Source: FEN-1297 sp021817845
GTDB taxonomy: Bacteria; Bacteroidota; Ignavibacteria; Ignavibacteriales; Ignavibacteriaceae
NCBI GenBank assembly: GCA_021817845.1
Contig: JAKAFW010000003.1
Coordinates: 109,741-173,740, forward strand
Direction: 5' to 3'
Length of the DNA: 64,000 nt
Each line of letters opens with the position of its first letter. The first letter of the stretch is position 1. The position numbers and the translations under genes are program-made. The notes beneath the pieces were generated by a model. It did not search any database and was not told where the DNA came from. It was given only the letters and a program-made list of their open reading frames with translations. Positions 52,134-61,656 of this stretch are shown here, piece after piece.

Positions 52134-54482
52134 ATGAACAAAAATATTATGAACAAAAATCTTGTACTTGTGGAATCACCTGCAAAAGCAAAAACAATAA
52201 ATAAATACTTAGGCAAAGAATATGTCGTGGAACCAACAATCGGACATATAAAAAATTTGCCTAAAACTAAACTTGGTGTAGATGTTGATAACGATTTTTT
52301 ACCTCAATTTGTTACTATTAGAGGCAAGGGAGATGTTATTAAAAAGATCAAATCTTTAGCAGTAAAAAGTAAAAAAATATTTATTGCGACTGACCCGGAC
52401 CGTGAGGGCGAAGCTATTGCTCAAGATATTGCTGACATTCTAAATGCCGATTCAAAAATTCAGCGAGTATTGTTTAACGAAATAACAAAAACCGGCGTTC
52501 TAAAGGCAATGCAAAATCCTAGAGTTATCGACTCAAATTTAGTTTCGTCCCAAAGAGCAAGAAGAGTCATGGACAGGATAATCGGTTACAAGATTTCTCC
52601 ATTTCTTTGGAAAGCTGTAATTGAAATGTCTGGCAGTACAGCGCTTTCTGCTGGACGAGTCCAATCGGTGGCGTTAAAATTAATTTGTGACCGCGAATTT
52701 GAGATCGAAAAATTTATTACTACTGAATATTGGTCAATTTGGGCAATCTTCAAAACCGACAAGGGTGATACTTTCAAAGCAAAGCTTTTTAGTATTAATG
52801 GGAAAGATATCCGGGTTCAGCCAAAACCGGTTATGTATGAAAAGGATTGGGAAGAATTTTTGCAGAACAGCATAACAATTTCAAATGAAGAAAAAGCTTT
52901 GGAATTGTTTAACCAAGTTTCGGAAAAGAAAAAATTTTACATAAGTAATATTGTTAAACGTACTACAAAACGAAATCCTCCTGCTCCATTTATTACAAGT
53001 GCCCTACAGGCAGAGGCTTCGAAAAGAATACGGATGCGCCCTAAACAGACCATGGCGATAGCTCAAAAACTTTATGAAGGCGTTGAATTAGGAAGCGAAG
53101 GTCTTCAAGGATTAATTTCATATATGCGTACAGATTCAACGCGTATAAGTGATGAAAAGATTGTAGAAGTCAGAGATTATATTAAGGAAAGTTTTGGCTC
53201 TGAATATTTGCCACTAGTGCCAAATAATTTTGAAAAGAAAAATAAAACAAACGTTCAAGATGCACACGAAGCTATAAGACCTACATCCTTAAAATATTCG
53301 CCTGAATTTGTGAAAAAATATTTAGACAAAAATTCATTTAGATTATACGAGTTAATCTGGAAGAGATTTATCGCCTCGCAAATGAACCCGGCACTTTTGG
53401 AAACTACAGTCGTCGAAATATCAGCAGATGAATTTTTATTCAAGGCATTTGGAAGCGCAGTTAAATTCAAAGGTTTTACACAGGTTTATGAAGAGATCTT
53501 TGAGCAGAAAGAAAATGCTGAAGAAAAAGAAGAATATCGAAACGAAACTATTCCTCTTGGGCTAGAGAAAGATCAGAAATTGGGCTTGGAAGAATTAAAG
53601 AAAACGCAGCACTTTACAAAACCTCCAGCAAGATTTTCTGAAAGTTCCTTGATAAAAGAGCTTGAAAGTAAAGGCATTGGCCGACCAAGTACATATTCCA
53701 TGATTGTTGGTACTATACAGGATAGAAAATATGTGGAACAAGTTGAGCGAAAGCTTTTCCCTACAAAGCTTGGTATGGAAGTGAATAAAATTCTTGTAAA
53801 AAATTTTCCAGATATTATAAATGAAGATTTTACAGCAAGCATGGAAGGGGAATTAGATCAAATTGCTCAAGGAGAAAACGTTTATAAAAAAGTACTGAAT
53901 GACTTTTATCAACCATTTTCTAAAGCTTTGAAAAATGTTGAAAATAAAATTGATAAGATTCTTTGCGATTTGTGCGGTCACGAAATGGAAATTAAAGTTG
54001 GGAGATATGGGCGTTATTTGGCATGTTCAAATTACCCAGAATGCAAAAACATAAAATCTTTCCGAGATATTTATGCCCAAAACCAAGAACCTGAGTACAC
54101 CGGTGAAACATGCGAAAAATGCGGTTCAAGAACTGTTTTTCGTAATGGAAAATTTGGAAGATTTATTGGATGCGAAAAATATCCTGCGTGTGATTTCGTA
54201 AAAAACATTTCTCTCGGTGTTGACTGTCCAAAATGCAAAACAGGAAATGTTGTGGAAAGAAAATCAAAGCGAGGAAAATTATTTTACGGATGTTCAAGAT
54301 ATCCTGATTGTGATTTTGTAAGCTGGTATAAACCTGTCTCTCAAGCATGCCCTAACAATGACTCGGAATATATGGAACATCGGTACTCTGTTAAAAAAGG
54401 AAATTATTTACGTTGTCCAATTTGCCACACCGAATTAGTTCCCGAAGATGTTGAAGAGTTGAAGGAGATTGATGCAGATTGA
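52134..54482 (+). CDS. topA: DNA topoisomerase I with C-terminal zinc ribbons
   Basis: This 782-residue type IA topoisomerase relaxes negative supercoils. The Toprim domain starts LVLVESPAKAKTINKYLG. The active-site tyrosine lies in the SYMRTDSTRIS motif (about 330). Four C-terminal zinc-ribbon repeats follow from about residue 605: CDLCGHEMEIKVGRYGRYLAC, CEKCGSRTVFRNGKFGRFIGC, CPKCKTGNVVERKSKRGKLF and a last, less regular one. An in-frame ATG at 52149 is a possible alternative start. Its last 14 bases overlap the recombinase frame. Confidence 0.93.
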   Translation: MNKNIMNKNLVLVESPAKAKTINKYLGKEYVVEPTIGHIKNLPKTKLGVDVDNDFLPQFVTIRGKGDVIKKIKSLAVKSKKIFIATDPDREGEAIAQDIADILNADSKIQRVLFNEITKTGVLKAMQNPRVIDSNLVSSQRARRVMDRIIGYKISPFLWKAVIEMSGSTALSAGRVQSVALKLICDREFEIEKFITTEYWSIWAIFKTDKGDTFKAKLFSINGKDIRVQPKPVMYEKDWEEFLQNSITISNEEKALELFNQVSEKKKFYISNIVKRTTKRNPPAPFITSALQAEASKRIRMRPKQTMAIAQKLYEGVELGSEGLQGLISYMRTDSTRISDEKIVEVRDYIKESFGSEYLPLVPNNFEKKNKTNVQDAHEAIRPTSLKYSPEFVKKYLDKNSFRLYELIWKRFIASQMNPALLETTVVEISADEFLFKAFGSAVKFKGFTQVYEEIFEQKENAEEKEEYRNETIPLGLEKDQKLGLEELKKTQHFTKPPARFSESSLIKELESKGIGRPSTYSMIVGTIQDRKYVEQVERKLFPTKLGMEVNKILVKNFPDIINEDFTASMEGELDQIAQGENVYKKVLNDFYQPFSKALKNVENKIDKILCDLCGHEMEIKVGRYGRYLACSNYPECKNIKSFRDIYAQNQEPEYTGETCEKCGSRTVFRNGKFGRFIGCEKYPACDFVKNISLGVDCPKCKTGNVVERKSKRGKLFYGCSRYPDCDFVSWYKPVSQACPNNDSEYMEHRYSVKKGNYLRCPICHTELVPEDVEELKEIDAD

Positions 54483-55353
54483 TATTATAATAGAAAAATA
54501 TTTAGAAAATATTGCAAAGATAAGACGGTACTCATCTTTAACAGTAAAATCTTATTCTGAAGATTTACGTGAATTTAGTGTGTTCTGTAAAAGTTATAAT
54601 AAAAATGATTTATCGGAAATATCCGAAAGATTTTTCCGTACATATTTGGCTTTTTTAAATGAAAAGAAATATGAAAAGACATCAATCTCAAGGAAACTTT
54701 CTTCTCTAAGAGGTATTTTTAAATTTGCATTTCAGCATAATTACATTATTGAAAACCCAATTTTGTCAATAACAAACCCAAAGACAAAAAGAAAATTACC
54801 AGATATAACAACATCAGGATCAATATTGGAAGTTTATGAGGAAATTGAAAAATCGGACGATAATCATGAACTACTCAAAGCTATTTTTGAAATACTATAC
54901 GGATGCGCGATCCGCGTTTCAGAACTTTGCAATTTAAATTTATCTGACTTAGATTTAGATAGAAAAAGCTTAACGGTATTAGGAAAAGGAAACAAAATGA
55001 GAGTGGTTCCTGTCGGGGAAAAATCAATTCCGGTTTTGCGTAATTATTTATTAACGAGGAATGTTGCTGATTTTAATGATCCACTTTTCTTAACGGAAAA
55101 TAATCAGAGAATTTATCCAAGATTAGTTCACCGTATAGTAACAAAATATTTGGGCAAAGTAACTGAGATTAAGAAAAAGAGCCCCCATATTTTAAGGCAT
55201 AGTGCCGCAACGCATATGCTTGATAATGGAGCCGATCTTCGTGCTGTAAAGGAAATACTTGGACACGAAAATCTCTCTACAACGCAAATATATACACATG
55301 TAAGTATTGAAAGATTAAAATCCACATATAAAAAAGCTCATCCAAAATCATAA
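54472..55353 (+). CDS. Tyrosine recombinase XerC/XerD type
   Basis: This 293-residue recombinase resolves chromosome dimers. I place the start at the ATG 54472, just after AAGGAG, rather than the preceding TTG. All catalytic residues are present: R148 (CAIRVSEL), K172 (GKGNKMR), H239 and R242 (PHILRHSAATHML), H265 (GHENLSTTQIYTHV) and the nucleophile Y274. The SAM-like N-terminal domain covers about 1-100. Being next to topA and other core genes, it is a housekeeping Xer rather than a mobile-element integrase. C or D cannot be assigned without comparison. Confidence 0.9.
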   Translation: MQIDIIIEKYLENIAKIRRYSSLTVKSYSEDLREFSVFCKSYNKNDLSEISERFFRTYLAFLNEKKYEKTSISRKLSSLRGIFKFAFQHNYIIENPILSITNPKTKRKLPDITTSGSILEVYEEIEKSDDNHELLKAIFEILYGCAIRVSELCNLNLSDLDLDRKSLTVLGKGNKMRVVPVGEKSIPVLRNYLLTRNVADFNDPLFLTENNQRIYPRLVHRIVTKYLGKVTEIKKKSPHILRHSAATHMLDNGADLRAVKEILGHENLSTTQIYTHVSIERLKSTYKKAHPKS

Positions 55354-55368
55354 ATACAGGAGGTTGCA

Positions 55369-55674
55369 ATGAACATTTCAATAACTGCAAGAAAATTTAA
55401 GGCACGTGAAACTTTGAAAGATTTTATTAATGGGGAAGTGTCTTCATTGGAAAAATTCAATGATAGCATTTTAGATGCAGATGTTATTTTGAGCTTTCAA
55501 AATACGCATCCTAGCATTAAATATGCCGAAATAGTTTTGCAAGTTCCGGGGCAAACTTTAACTGCTACAGAGGAATCTGATGATTTTATGAAGTCTGTTA
55601 GCGCCGCAGTGGAAAAACTTTCTAGGCAACTTGAAAAATTAAAAACAAAAAAGAATGTCAGAATTAAAGAATGA
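55369..55674 (+). CDS. hpf: Ribosome hibernation promoting factor (HPF/YfiA family)
   Basis: This 101-residue short-form HPF binds the 30S A/P-site region in stationary phase. The ATG follows AGGAGGTTGC. The beta-alpha-beta-beta-beta-alpha fold shows NISITARKFKARETLKDFI at the start, HPSIKYAEIVLQVPGQTL in the middle and DDFMKSVSAAVEKLSRQLEKLK at the end. It lacks the long C-terminal domain of long-form HPF, so 100S formation would need another factor. It overlaps hprK by four bases (ATGA). Confidence 0.9.
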   Translation: MNISITARKFKARETLKDFINGEVSSLEKFNDSILDADVILSFQNTHPSIKYAEIVLQVPGQTLTATEESDDFMKSVSAAVEKLSRQLEKLKTKKNVRIKE

Positions 55675-56681
55675 AAATCGATCAAAAAGCGATTTCAAGA
55701 AAAGAATTTATTACGGTTGAATTTTTATTTAATAACACGCGTGATAAATTCAAATTAAAATTATATTCTGATAAATCTGGTTTTTCTAAAAAAATTACAG
55801 ATCAAAATTTATTTAGACCGGGATTAGCTTTAGCAGGATTTGTAGGTTTATTCTCATTTGCTCGCGTTCAAGTTTTTGGAAATACTGAAATGAGATATTT
55901 AGACCAACTTTCGGAAAGTGCGCGAAGGAAAGCAATTGAAAGAGTTTTTGGGTTTGATATTCCTTGCATTGTCTTAACGGATAAAAACCAACCCTTTCCA
56001 TTGCTATTAGAAATAGCAAACGAACATCACGTACCAGTTTTTGGCTCATCTTACGATACTACAAAATTGGTATATCTTATAAGCGATTTTTTAGATGACC
56101 AGTTTGCTCCGCGAATTTCTATTCATGGTTCATTTGTCGATGTATATGGTGTTGGAATTTTATTTGTTGGAAAATCTGGGGTGGGTAAAAGTGAAGTAGC
56201 TCTTGATTTGATTGAAAGAGGCCATCGCCTTGTTGCCGATGATATAATCATCCTAACTAAAAAGGGGGAGGGAATATTGATGGGGTCGGGAACTAACCTC
56301 GTAAAACACTTTATGGAAATCAGAGGTCTCGGACTACTTGATATTGAGAGAATGTTTGGAATAAGAGCAATAAGATATCAAAAGAGACTTGAAATAATAG
56401 TAGAACTTGAGGTTTGGGATGATAAAGTCGAATATACGCGAACAGGTCTGGACGAAAATTTTTTTGACATTCTAAATATAGAAGTTCCTTACGTAAAACT
56501 CCCTATTTTGCCTGGGAAAAACATAACTGTCATTTCGGAAGTAATAAGCTTGAACTATTTGCTTAAACACTACGGATATGATGCGGCTAATTATTTTCAA
56601 AGTCGATTAAATAGTAAACTTAAAAATCACAATGAAGACAGTTTAAGAGGGGTAGACTATTTTGAACACGATTTTGAATAG
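55671..56681 (+). CDS. hprK: HPr kinase/phosphorylase
   Basis: This 336-residue kinase/phosphorylase acts on a Ser of HPr-like proteins. The N-terminal domain (about 1-130) is followed by the catalytic domain with His152 (IHGSFVDVYG) and the P-loop GKSGVGKS at 167-174. The signature VADDIIILTKKGEG and the HprK C-terminal motif EIRGLGLLDIERMFGI follow. In this phylum HprK often exists without a complete sugar PTS. The tight hpf-hprK pair suggests control of energy or ribosome state instead. No HPr gene lies in the window. Confidence 0.92.
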   Translation: MKIDQKAISRKEFITVEFLFNNTRDKFKLKLYSDKSGFSKKITDQNLFRPGLALAGFVGLFSFARVQVFGNTEMRYLDQLSESARRKAIERVFGFDIPCIVLTDKNQPFPLLLEIANEHHVPVFGSSYDTTKLVYLISDFLDDQFAPRISIHGSFVDVYGVGILFVGKSGVGKSEVALDLIERGHRLVADDIIILTKKGEGILMGSGTNLVKHFMEIRGLGLLDIERMFGIRAIRYQKRLEIIVELEVWDDKVEYTRTGLDENFFDILNIEVPYVKLPILPGKNITVISEVISLNYLLKHYGYDAANYFQSRLNSKLKNHNEDSLRGVDYFEHDFE

Positions 56682-56739
56682 AAAATTCTTTTATTCCCTT
56701 GACAAACTAATCTTATTTTTTTAGTTTGCGCCCTAAGAT

Positions 56740-57666
56740 ATGAAAAAATTATATTACTTTTCAAAAGCAAAATTACAATTTGTAGAGATTAAAAATTATA
56801 AAGCCAAGTTAGCAATATATTTTACTTTATCGGTTGTAATTTTTAGTACAATTATATTTGGCGGCTATTTTATCATATCTACTATTATCAATTCACAAAA
56901 GAATCTTAGATCTTTAAGAAGCGAGAATAGGATTTTGAAAGAGAATTTAGATAAAATAGCCTCTAATTATCAATTGTTAGACAATCAGTTAGATAGCTTA
57001 TATAAAGCAAATAATAATTTAAGAGCAGCTGCAAATTTGCAACCGGTTTCCCAAGATGAGCTGAAGTTAGGAATCGGCGGTGGATCTTTTAATAATGTAA
57101 TGGATTTTTTCAAAAGCCCCTCAGAAGAAAAACTTAACTCACTTCTTAATTTTGTTGATTTAGTATCGAGAAAAGTTGCTTTTGAAAAAGAACAGTACAG
57201 TGAAATATCAAACCAGCTAAAATTAAATCAAAAATTATTTTTAGCAATACCGGCTATAAAACCTTGTGATGGCGAGATAGGCGATGGTTTCGGTATGAGA
57301 TTTCATCCAATTCTACATATTGAAAGAATGCACGATGGTATTGACTTTGTTGCCAGCGAAGGAACTCCAGTATATGCTACTGGTGATGGTACAATCGAAT
57401 TTGTTGGATATAGAGGAGGCTTTGGTTTAGCCGTAGAAATTGACCACGGATTTGGCTATGAAACTATTTATGCTCATTTATCCGAATCCGACGTAAAGGA
57501 AGGACAAAAAGTGGTAAGGGGGGAAATGATTGCAAAAATAGGCGATACAGGATTGTCCACAGGGTCGCATCTTCATTATGAAGTTCACCATGATGGTGTG
57601 ATATTAAACCCGGCAGATTTTTTCTTCGGAAATTTAGGATTTTTTGAATTAACCCATAAAAATTGA
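56740..57666 (+). CDS. M23-family peptidoglycan endopeptidase (LytM type) with coiled coil
   Basis: The 308-residue protein has an inner-membrane anchor at about 27-50, a coiled-coil stretch at about 52-100 and 140-165, and an M23 domain at about 180-300. Zinc ligands are H198 and D202 (RMHDGID) and H279 in the SHLHYEVHH motif. Such proteins cut peptide cross-links or act as division and sporulation regulators. All catalytic residues I can see are present, so it should be an active enzyme of cell-wall remodelling. Its position after hprK has no obvious functional link. Confidence 0.9.
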   Translation: MKKLYYFSKAKLQFVEIKNYKAKLAIYFTLSVVIFSTIIFGGYFIISTIINSQKNLRSLRSENRILKENLDKIASNYQLLDNQLDSLYKANNNLRAAANLQPVSQDELKLGIGGGSFNNVMDFFKSPSEEKLNSLLNFVDLVSRKVAFEKEQYSEISNQLKLNQKLFLAIPAIKPCDGEIGDGFGMRFHPILHIERMHDGIDFVASEGTPVYATGDGTIEFVGYRGGFGLAVEIDHGFGYETIYAHLSESDVKEGQKVVRGEMIAKIGDTGLSTGSHLHYEVHHDGVILNPADFFFGNLGFFELTHKN

Positions 57667-57685
57667 ACAGGGAGTTATAGCATTT

Positions 57686-57907
57686 ATGATTTGGACGATA
57701 GAATTAGCTTCATATTTGGACGATGCACCGTGGCCTGCAACAAAAGAAGAACTGATTGATTACGCAGAAAGAATTGGTGCACCTTATGAGGTAGTTGAGA
57801 ACTTGATTGAACTAGAAGACTCGGATGAACCTTATGAATCAATTGAGGATATCTGGCCTGATTACCCTTCAGATGAAGATTTTTTCTATAATGAAGATGA
57901 CTATTGA
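57686..57907 (+). CDS. DUF2795 small protein
   Basis: This 73-residue acidic protein has a conserved DUF2795 core (ASYLDDAPWPATKEELIDYAER) and a strongly acidic C-terminus (EDSDEPYESIEDIWPDYPSD). The DUF2795 family is widespread in Bacteroidota and of unknown function, and the helix-turn-helix-like core could bind nucleic acid or a partner protein. It is too short for annotation to be secure on its own, but the match of pattern and neighbouring operon position is good. It lies 45 bp before the delta-prime subunit gene. Confidence 0.8.
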   Translation: MIWTIELASYLDDAPWPATKEELIDYAERIGAPYEVVENLIELEDSDEPYESIEDIWPDYPSDEDFFYNEDDY

Positions 57908-57952
57908 AAAAATTACAAGTCTTTCCGAACATCATTTTAAGACCTCTATCTT

Positions 57953-59086
57953 ATGGAATTAGCTTGGAACGGAATATACGGTCAAGAGCATGCTAAAGAA
58001 TTATTAAGTAAATTAATATCATCATCAAATATTCCACATGCCTTTCTTTTTAAAGGGATTGCAGGATGCGGAAAAGATTATACAGCCTTCAAGTTTGCAG
58101 AGCTTATTAATTCTCACTTTATAGGAGCAGAATCATTTCAAAAAGTAAAAAATCAAATCTTGAATTTATCCGAACCATACATAAAATTTATTATACCACT
58201 TCCTCGCGGTAAAAATGAAAATGAAAGCAGTACCGGCATTGAAAAACTAAGCAATGATGAGATCCAGATTTTACGAGACCAAATAGAAAAGAAAATTCAA
58301 AATCCTTACTATAAAATATCAATTCCTAAAGCCAATAATATTAAAGTCACAAGTATTCGCGACATTAGAAAATTCATTTCTTTTTCATATGCTGATATTA
58401 AATATCGATTCATTATTATTTCAGATGCTCATTTGATGAATGAGGAAGCCCAAAATGCTTTACTAAAGAATTTGGAAGAACCACCGCCAGGAATTATTTT
58501 TGTTTTAATAACCCCTTATCCTGATTCCCTAAGAGAAACAATCATTTCTAGATGTTGGGCTATAAATTTTCATCCTTTAAGTAATGTAGATTTGACAAAT
58601 ATACTTGTTAATAACTTCCAAGTCGAAGAAACTCTTTCAAAAGAAATCGCTCCATTCGCGGGAGGCTCTGTCCTAAATGCAGCCAACCTTATAGAAAATG
58701 ATTTTAAAAACTTATTGGAAAAAACGATTTCCTTTTTGCGTTATGCATTAGGTAGAAAATTCAATTCAGCTTATGAGGAAATATCGCCATATCTTTCTGA
58801 AAACGATTCTGATTCTATAAAATTGCTAATCCAAATGGTAATCATCTGGTTGAATGACTTGCAAAAATTTCGAATTGGATATGGGAATTTATATTTCTTT
58901 ACGTATGAAGAAACATTTTCTAAATTTAATAAAGGATTTCCTTCAGTTGAAATAAATAGCCTTGTTAAAAAGCTAAATTATCTTTCATCTATAATTTCCA
59001 ATAATGTAAACCTTAATGTTCTTGCTTTAAACATGATCTTTGATATTGCCAATCTTACTTCAGTTAATAGAATAGGTAAAAATTAA
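57953..59086 (+). CDS. holB: DNA polymerase III delta-prime subunit-like clamp-loader protein
   Basis: This 377-residue AAA+ protein acts in the sliding-clamp loader. It has the N-terminal WNGIYGQEHAKELLSKLISSS, a degenerate P-loop (GIAGCGKDYTAFKFA, normal Walker A would be GxxGxGKS/T), NEEAQNALLKNLEEPPPGIIFVLIT (sensor-1/Walker B region) and the SRCWAINFHPLS motif of delta-prime. A polar insertion at about 75-110 is unusual. Delta-prime usually has a non-functional ATP site. It is separated from the 3-hydroxyacyl-CoA dehydrogenase by 83 bp. Confidence 0.85.
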   Translation: MELAWNGIYGQEHAKELLSKLISSSNIPHAFLFKGIAGCGKDYTAFKFAELINSHFIGAESFQKVKNQILNLSEPYIKFIIPLPRGKNENESSTGIEKLSNDEIQILRDQIEKKIQNPYYKISIPKANNIKVTSIRDIRKFISFSYADIKYRFIIISDAHLMNEEAQNALLKNLEEPPPGIIFVLITPYPDSLRETIISRCWAINFHPLSNVDLTNILVNNFQVEETLSKEIAPFAGGSVLNAANLIENDFKNLLEKTISFLRYALGRKFNSAYEEISPYLSENDSDSIKLLIQMVIIWLNDLQKFRIGYGNLYFFTYEETFSKFNKGFPSVEINSLVKKLNYLSSIISNNVNLNVLALNMIFDIANLTSVNRIGKN

Positions 59087-59169
59087 AAAATTACCAAACA
59101 GTTAAAACGGATTGTAAGGAAATAATATAAATGATTATAGTTAATATCCTCAAATAAGGAGAAATTAAT

Positions 59170-60018
59170 ATGAAAATTACAAATATCTCTGTAATTGGCG
59201 GTGGGACAATGGGTAATGGAATTGCTCACATATTCGCTTTGAAAGGTTATAAAGTCAGTTTAATAGAAACAAGTCAGGAACTGGCAAATAAAGCTATTAA
59301 AATCATTTCATCGAATTTAGATAGGCAAGTCAAAAAGGGAACAATATCAGAAGAACTTAAAATAGAAACATTAGGTAATATTGACTTAATTATTGGCGTT
59401 AGCCAAATTTCTAGCCTAACCGATCTTGTTATTGAGGCAATTTATGAAAATAAAGCTGCTAAGAAAAATATATTTAATGAGATAAATAAAATAGTTAAAG
59501 ATGATTCTATATTTGCAAGCAATACCTCATCTATTTCTATTACTGAATTGTCAAAGGATATTCGTCCGGAGAGATTTATTGGAATGCACTTTATGAATCC
59601 CGTCCCAGTTATGAAGTTAATAGAAATTATACGGGGATATTCTACATCAGATGAAACCTTTGACGTAATAAAACAATTAGTATTAAAAATTGAAAAAACA
59701 CCCGTTGAAGTATTTGATTTCCCAGGATTTGTATCCAACAGAATACTTATGCCAATGATAAACGAAGCAATATTTACTTTAATGGAAGGAGTTGCTTCTG
59801 CCGAAGCAATCGATACGGTGATGAAATTGGGTATGAACCATCCTATGGGACCTTTGGCTCTAGCTGATTTTATCGGACTTGACGTTTGTCTATCAATCAT
59901 GGAAGTATTATTCAATGGTTTTAATGATTCTAAGTATCGTCCATGTCCACTTCTAAAGAAAATGGTAAACGCAAATAAACTCGGTAGAAAAACCGGTGAA
60001 GGTTTTTATAAATATTAA
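59170..60018 (+). CDS. 3-hydroxyacyl-CoA / 3-hydroxybutyryl-CoA dehydrogenase
   Basis: This 282-residue NAD(P)-dependent enzyme oxidises or reduces 3-hydroxyacyl-CoA. AAGGAG lies upstream of the ATG. The Rossmann start ISVIGGGTMGNGIAHIFALKGYKV and the catalytic region IFASNTSSISITELSKD, FIGMHFMNPVPVMKLIEI (His) and GFVSNRILMPMINEA are all present. Its closing GRKTGEGFYKY is standard. It may work in butyrate/beta-oxidation pathways or in fatty-acid breakdown. No other such genes adjoin it. Confidence 0.9.
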   Translation: MKITNISVIGGGTMGNGIAHIFALKGYKVSLIETSQELANKAIKIISSNLDRQVKKGTISEELKIETLGNIDLIIGVSQISSLTDLVIEAIYENKAAKKNIFNEINKIVKDDSIFASNTSSISITELSKDIRPERFIGMHFMNPVPVMKLIEIIRGYSTSDETFDVIKQLVLKIEKTPVEVFDFPGFVSNRILMPMINEAIFTLMEGVASAEAIDTVMKLGMNHPMGPLALADFIGLDVCLSIMEVLFNGFNDSKYRPCPLLKKMVNANKLGRKTGEGFYKY

Positions 60019-60720
60019 TAATCATATAGTATTTACTTTATAAGAACTCATCTAACCTGATATAAATTTAATAATTTATGTTAATTTTTGTTAGTATATT
60101 CTAACACACGTTGGAATGTTTTGTCGAAAAGAGATATCTGAGACTTTTTATTTGCAAAATTAGGTATACTCAATCTGATTTTGGTGTAACTGAGTAATAA
60201 CGCCGAAATACTACTTGCAGTAAGTATATCTTATTCAAGAGAGGTAGAAAATATTCTTTCAAAAGCAGGTTGCCTAGGATGTTGACTCAGGATATCTGAA
60301 TGATATTTTTCCTAAATTCTTAATGGTATTATTTATTTTTAAACGTACGAAATTTTTCCGAGTCTTTCTTTTATATAACTTGAAACGCGGATAACGCAGT
60401 TAAATCCCTGAATTGTTTTTATAGAATTATGTAATTTAGTTTATGAAACGAGTTACCGGGTGGAAAATTGTAATTGAGAAGAAGATAAGGACAGAGTTGA
60501 TATGAGGAAAAATGGGATACGGAGAAGTATGGGAAATCAGTAAGCTTGCATTTAATTAACCGTCCGATAATGTATATTATGTAAACATGCTTTTGCGACT
60601 TTCTTTATTGTAAATTAATCTCATTTCCCCTGCTTCTTATATTGGCCTTGAAATTTTTATTTTGTGTCTCGAAATATTATTCCTGATTTTTCCCTTACGG
60701 CTTGAATCTCTCTGCTAACC
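60019..60720. other. 700-bp gene-free region
   Basis: No ORF of convincing quality, tRNA or recognisable ncRNA was found in this long spacer between convergent genes. A frame of about 36 codons (region 60200-60290, AEILLAVSISYSREVENIL) ends at a stop and has no recognised relative. Low coding content, stops in every frame and moderate GC variation suggest a former gene or a transcript region now decayed. I did not see a strong terminator for either flanking gene. Confidence 0.5.
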
Positions 60721-61656
60721 TCAGTTTTCAAATATCGCAGATACGAATGCTTTCGGATCAAAATTCTGTAAATCGTCTATTCCTTCGCCAACCCCAATAT
60801 ATTTTACTGGGATTTTTAGTTTATCGCAGATTTGGAAAATTACTCCGCCTTTTGCAGTACCATCAAGTTTTGTAACTACCAATCCGGTGATGTTGGTTAC
60901 TTTTGAAAATTCCTCTGTTTGCATAATTGCGTTTTGTCCGGTATTTCCATCTAAAACTAATAGGGTTTCATGTGGTGCATTAGGAATCTTTTTTGAAATA
61001 ACTCGTTTTATTTTGTTTAATTCCTCCATTAAATTTGATTTATTATGCAATCTTCCTGCTGTATCAATAATTACTACATCCTTATGTTCTTCCAATGCTA
61101 TTGTAATAGCCTCAAATGCGACAGAAGATGGATCGCCACCAGGTTTTTGAACAATTTTGACTTTTGCACGTTCGGCCCAAACATTCAGCTGTTCGCTTGC
61201 AGCTGCTCGAAAAGTATCGGCAGCTCCAACTATTACTTCTAGTCCACTATTACGAATATTATTAGCCAGTTTACCTATTGTCGTCGTTTTGCCAACACCA
61301 TTGACTCCAATTATTAGTATGACATAGGGCTTTATTTTTAGATCAATTATTTCATTTGGAGAATAATTTTCATAGTCGAATATAGTTATCAATTTTTCTT
61401 TAACGATTCTTATAATATTTGTATCTGAACGATCTTTTTCATTCTTGAGTTTGATCCGAGTTTGATTTATTATTTTATTAGCAACATCAAAACCTATGTC
61501 TGAAGAAATTAGAATTTCTTCTAATTTCTCAAGGAAATCCTCTTCTATAAAGGCCTTACCGCTAATTGTTTCATTTAGCGAGTTTAATAATTTTGCCCTG
61601 GTCTTTGATAAACCATCTTTTAACTTATCAAGATTAAAATTTTTAAATAGATTCAT
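60721..61656 (-). CDS. ftsY: Signal recognition particle receptor FtsY
   Basis: This 311-residue SRP GTPase targets nascent membrane proteins. The NG domain is complete: G1 GVNGVGKTTTIGKLA, the ATD motif with DTFRAAASEQL, G3 DTAGR, and the TKLDGTAKGG G4 region. The long acidic A domain of E. coli FtsY is missing, with only a short helical N-terminus (about 1-25), as is normal in many bacteria. The start overlaps the 3' end of pgsA by 14 bp. Confidence 0.95.
   Translation of the reverse strand: MNLFKNFNLDKLKDGLSKTRAKLLNSLNETISGKAFIEEDFLEKLEEILISSDIGFDVANKIINQTRIKLKNEKDRSDTNIIRIVKEKLITIFDYENYSPNEIIDLKIKPYVILIIGVNGVGKTTTIGKLANNIRNSGLEVIVGAADTFRAAASEQLNVWAERAKVKIVQKPGGDPSSVAFEAITIALEEHKDVVIIDTAGRLHNKSNLMEELNKIKRVISKKIPNAPHETLLVLDGNTGQNAIMQTEEFSKVTNITGLVVTKLDGTAKGGVIFQICDKLKIPVKYIGVGEGIDDLQNFDPKAFVSAIFEN

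Noticed and set aside
54472..55353. Mobile-element integrase reading of the tyrosine recombinase
   Set aside because: Its location among core genes (topA, hpf, hprK), normal size and lack of att-like repeats fit a housekeeping Xer protein.
59442..59915. 157-codon leftward frame inside the 3-hydroxyacyl-CoA dehydrogenase
   Set aside because: It is a shadow ORF; the sense frame carries all family motifs.
60200..60310. Possible gene remnant reading AEILLAVSISYSREVENIL
   Set aside because: Only about 36 codons, no start or family match, ends in a stop.
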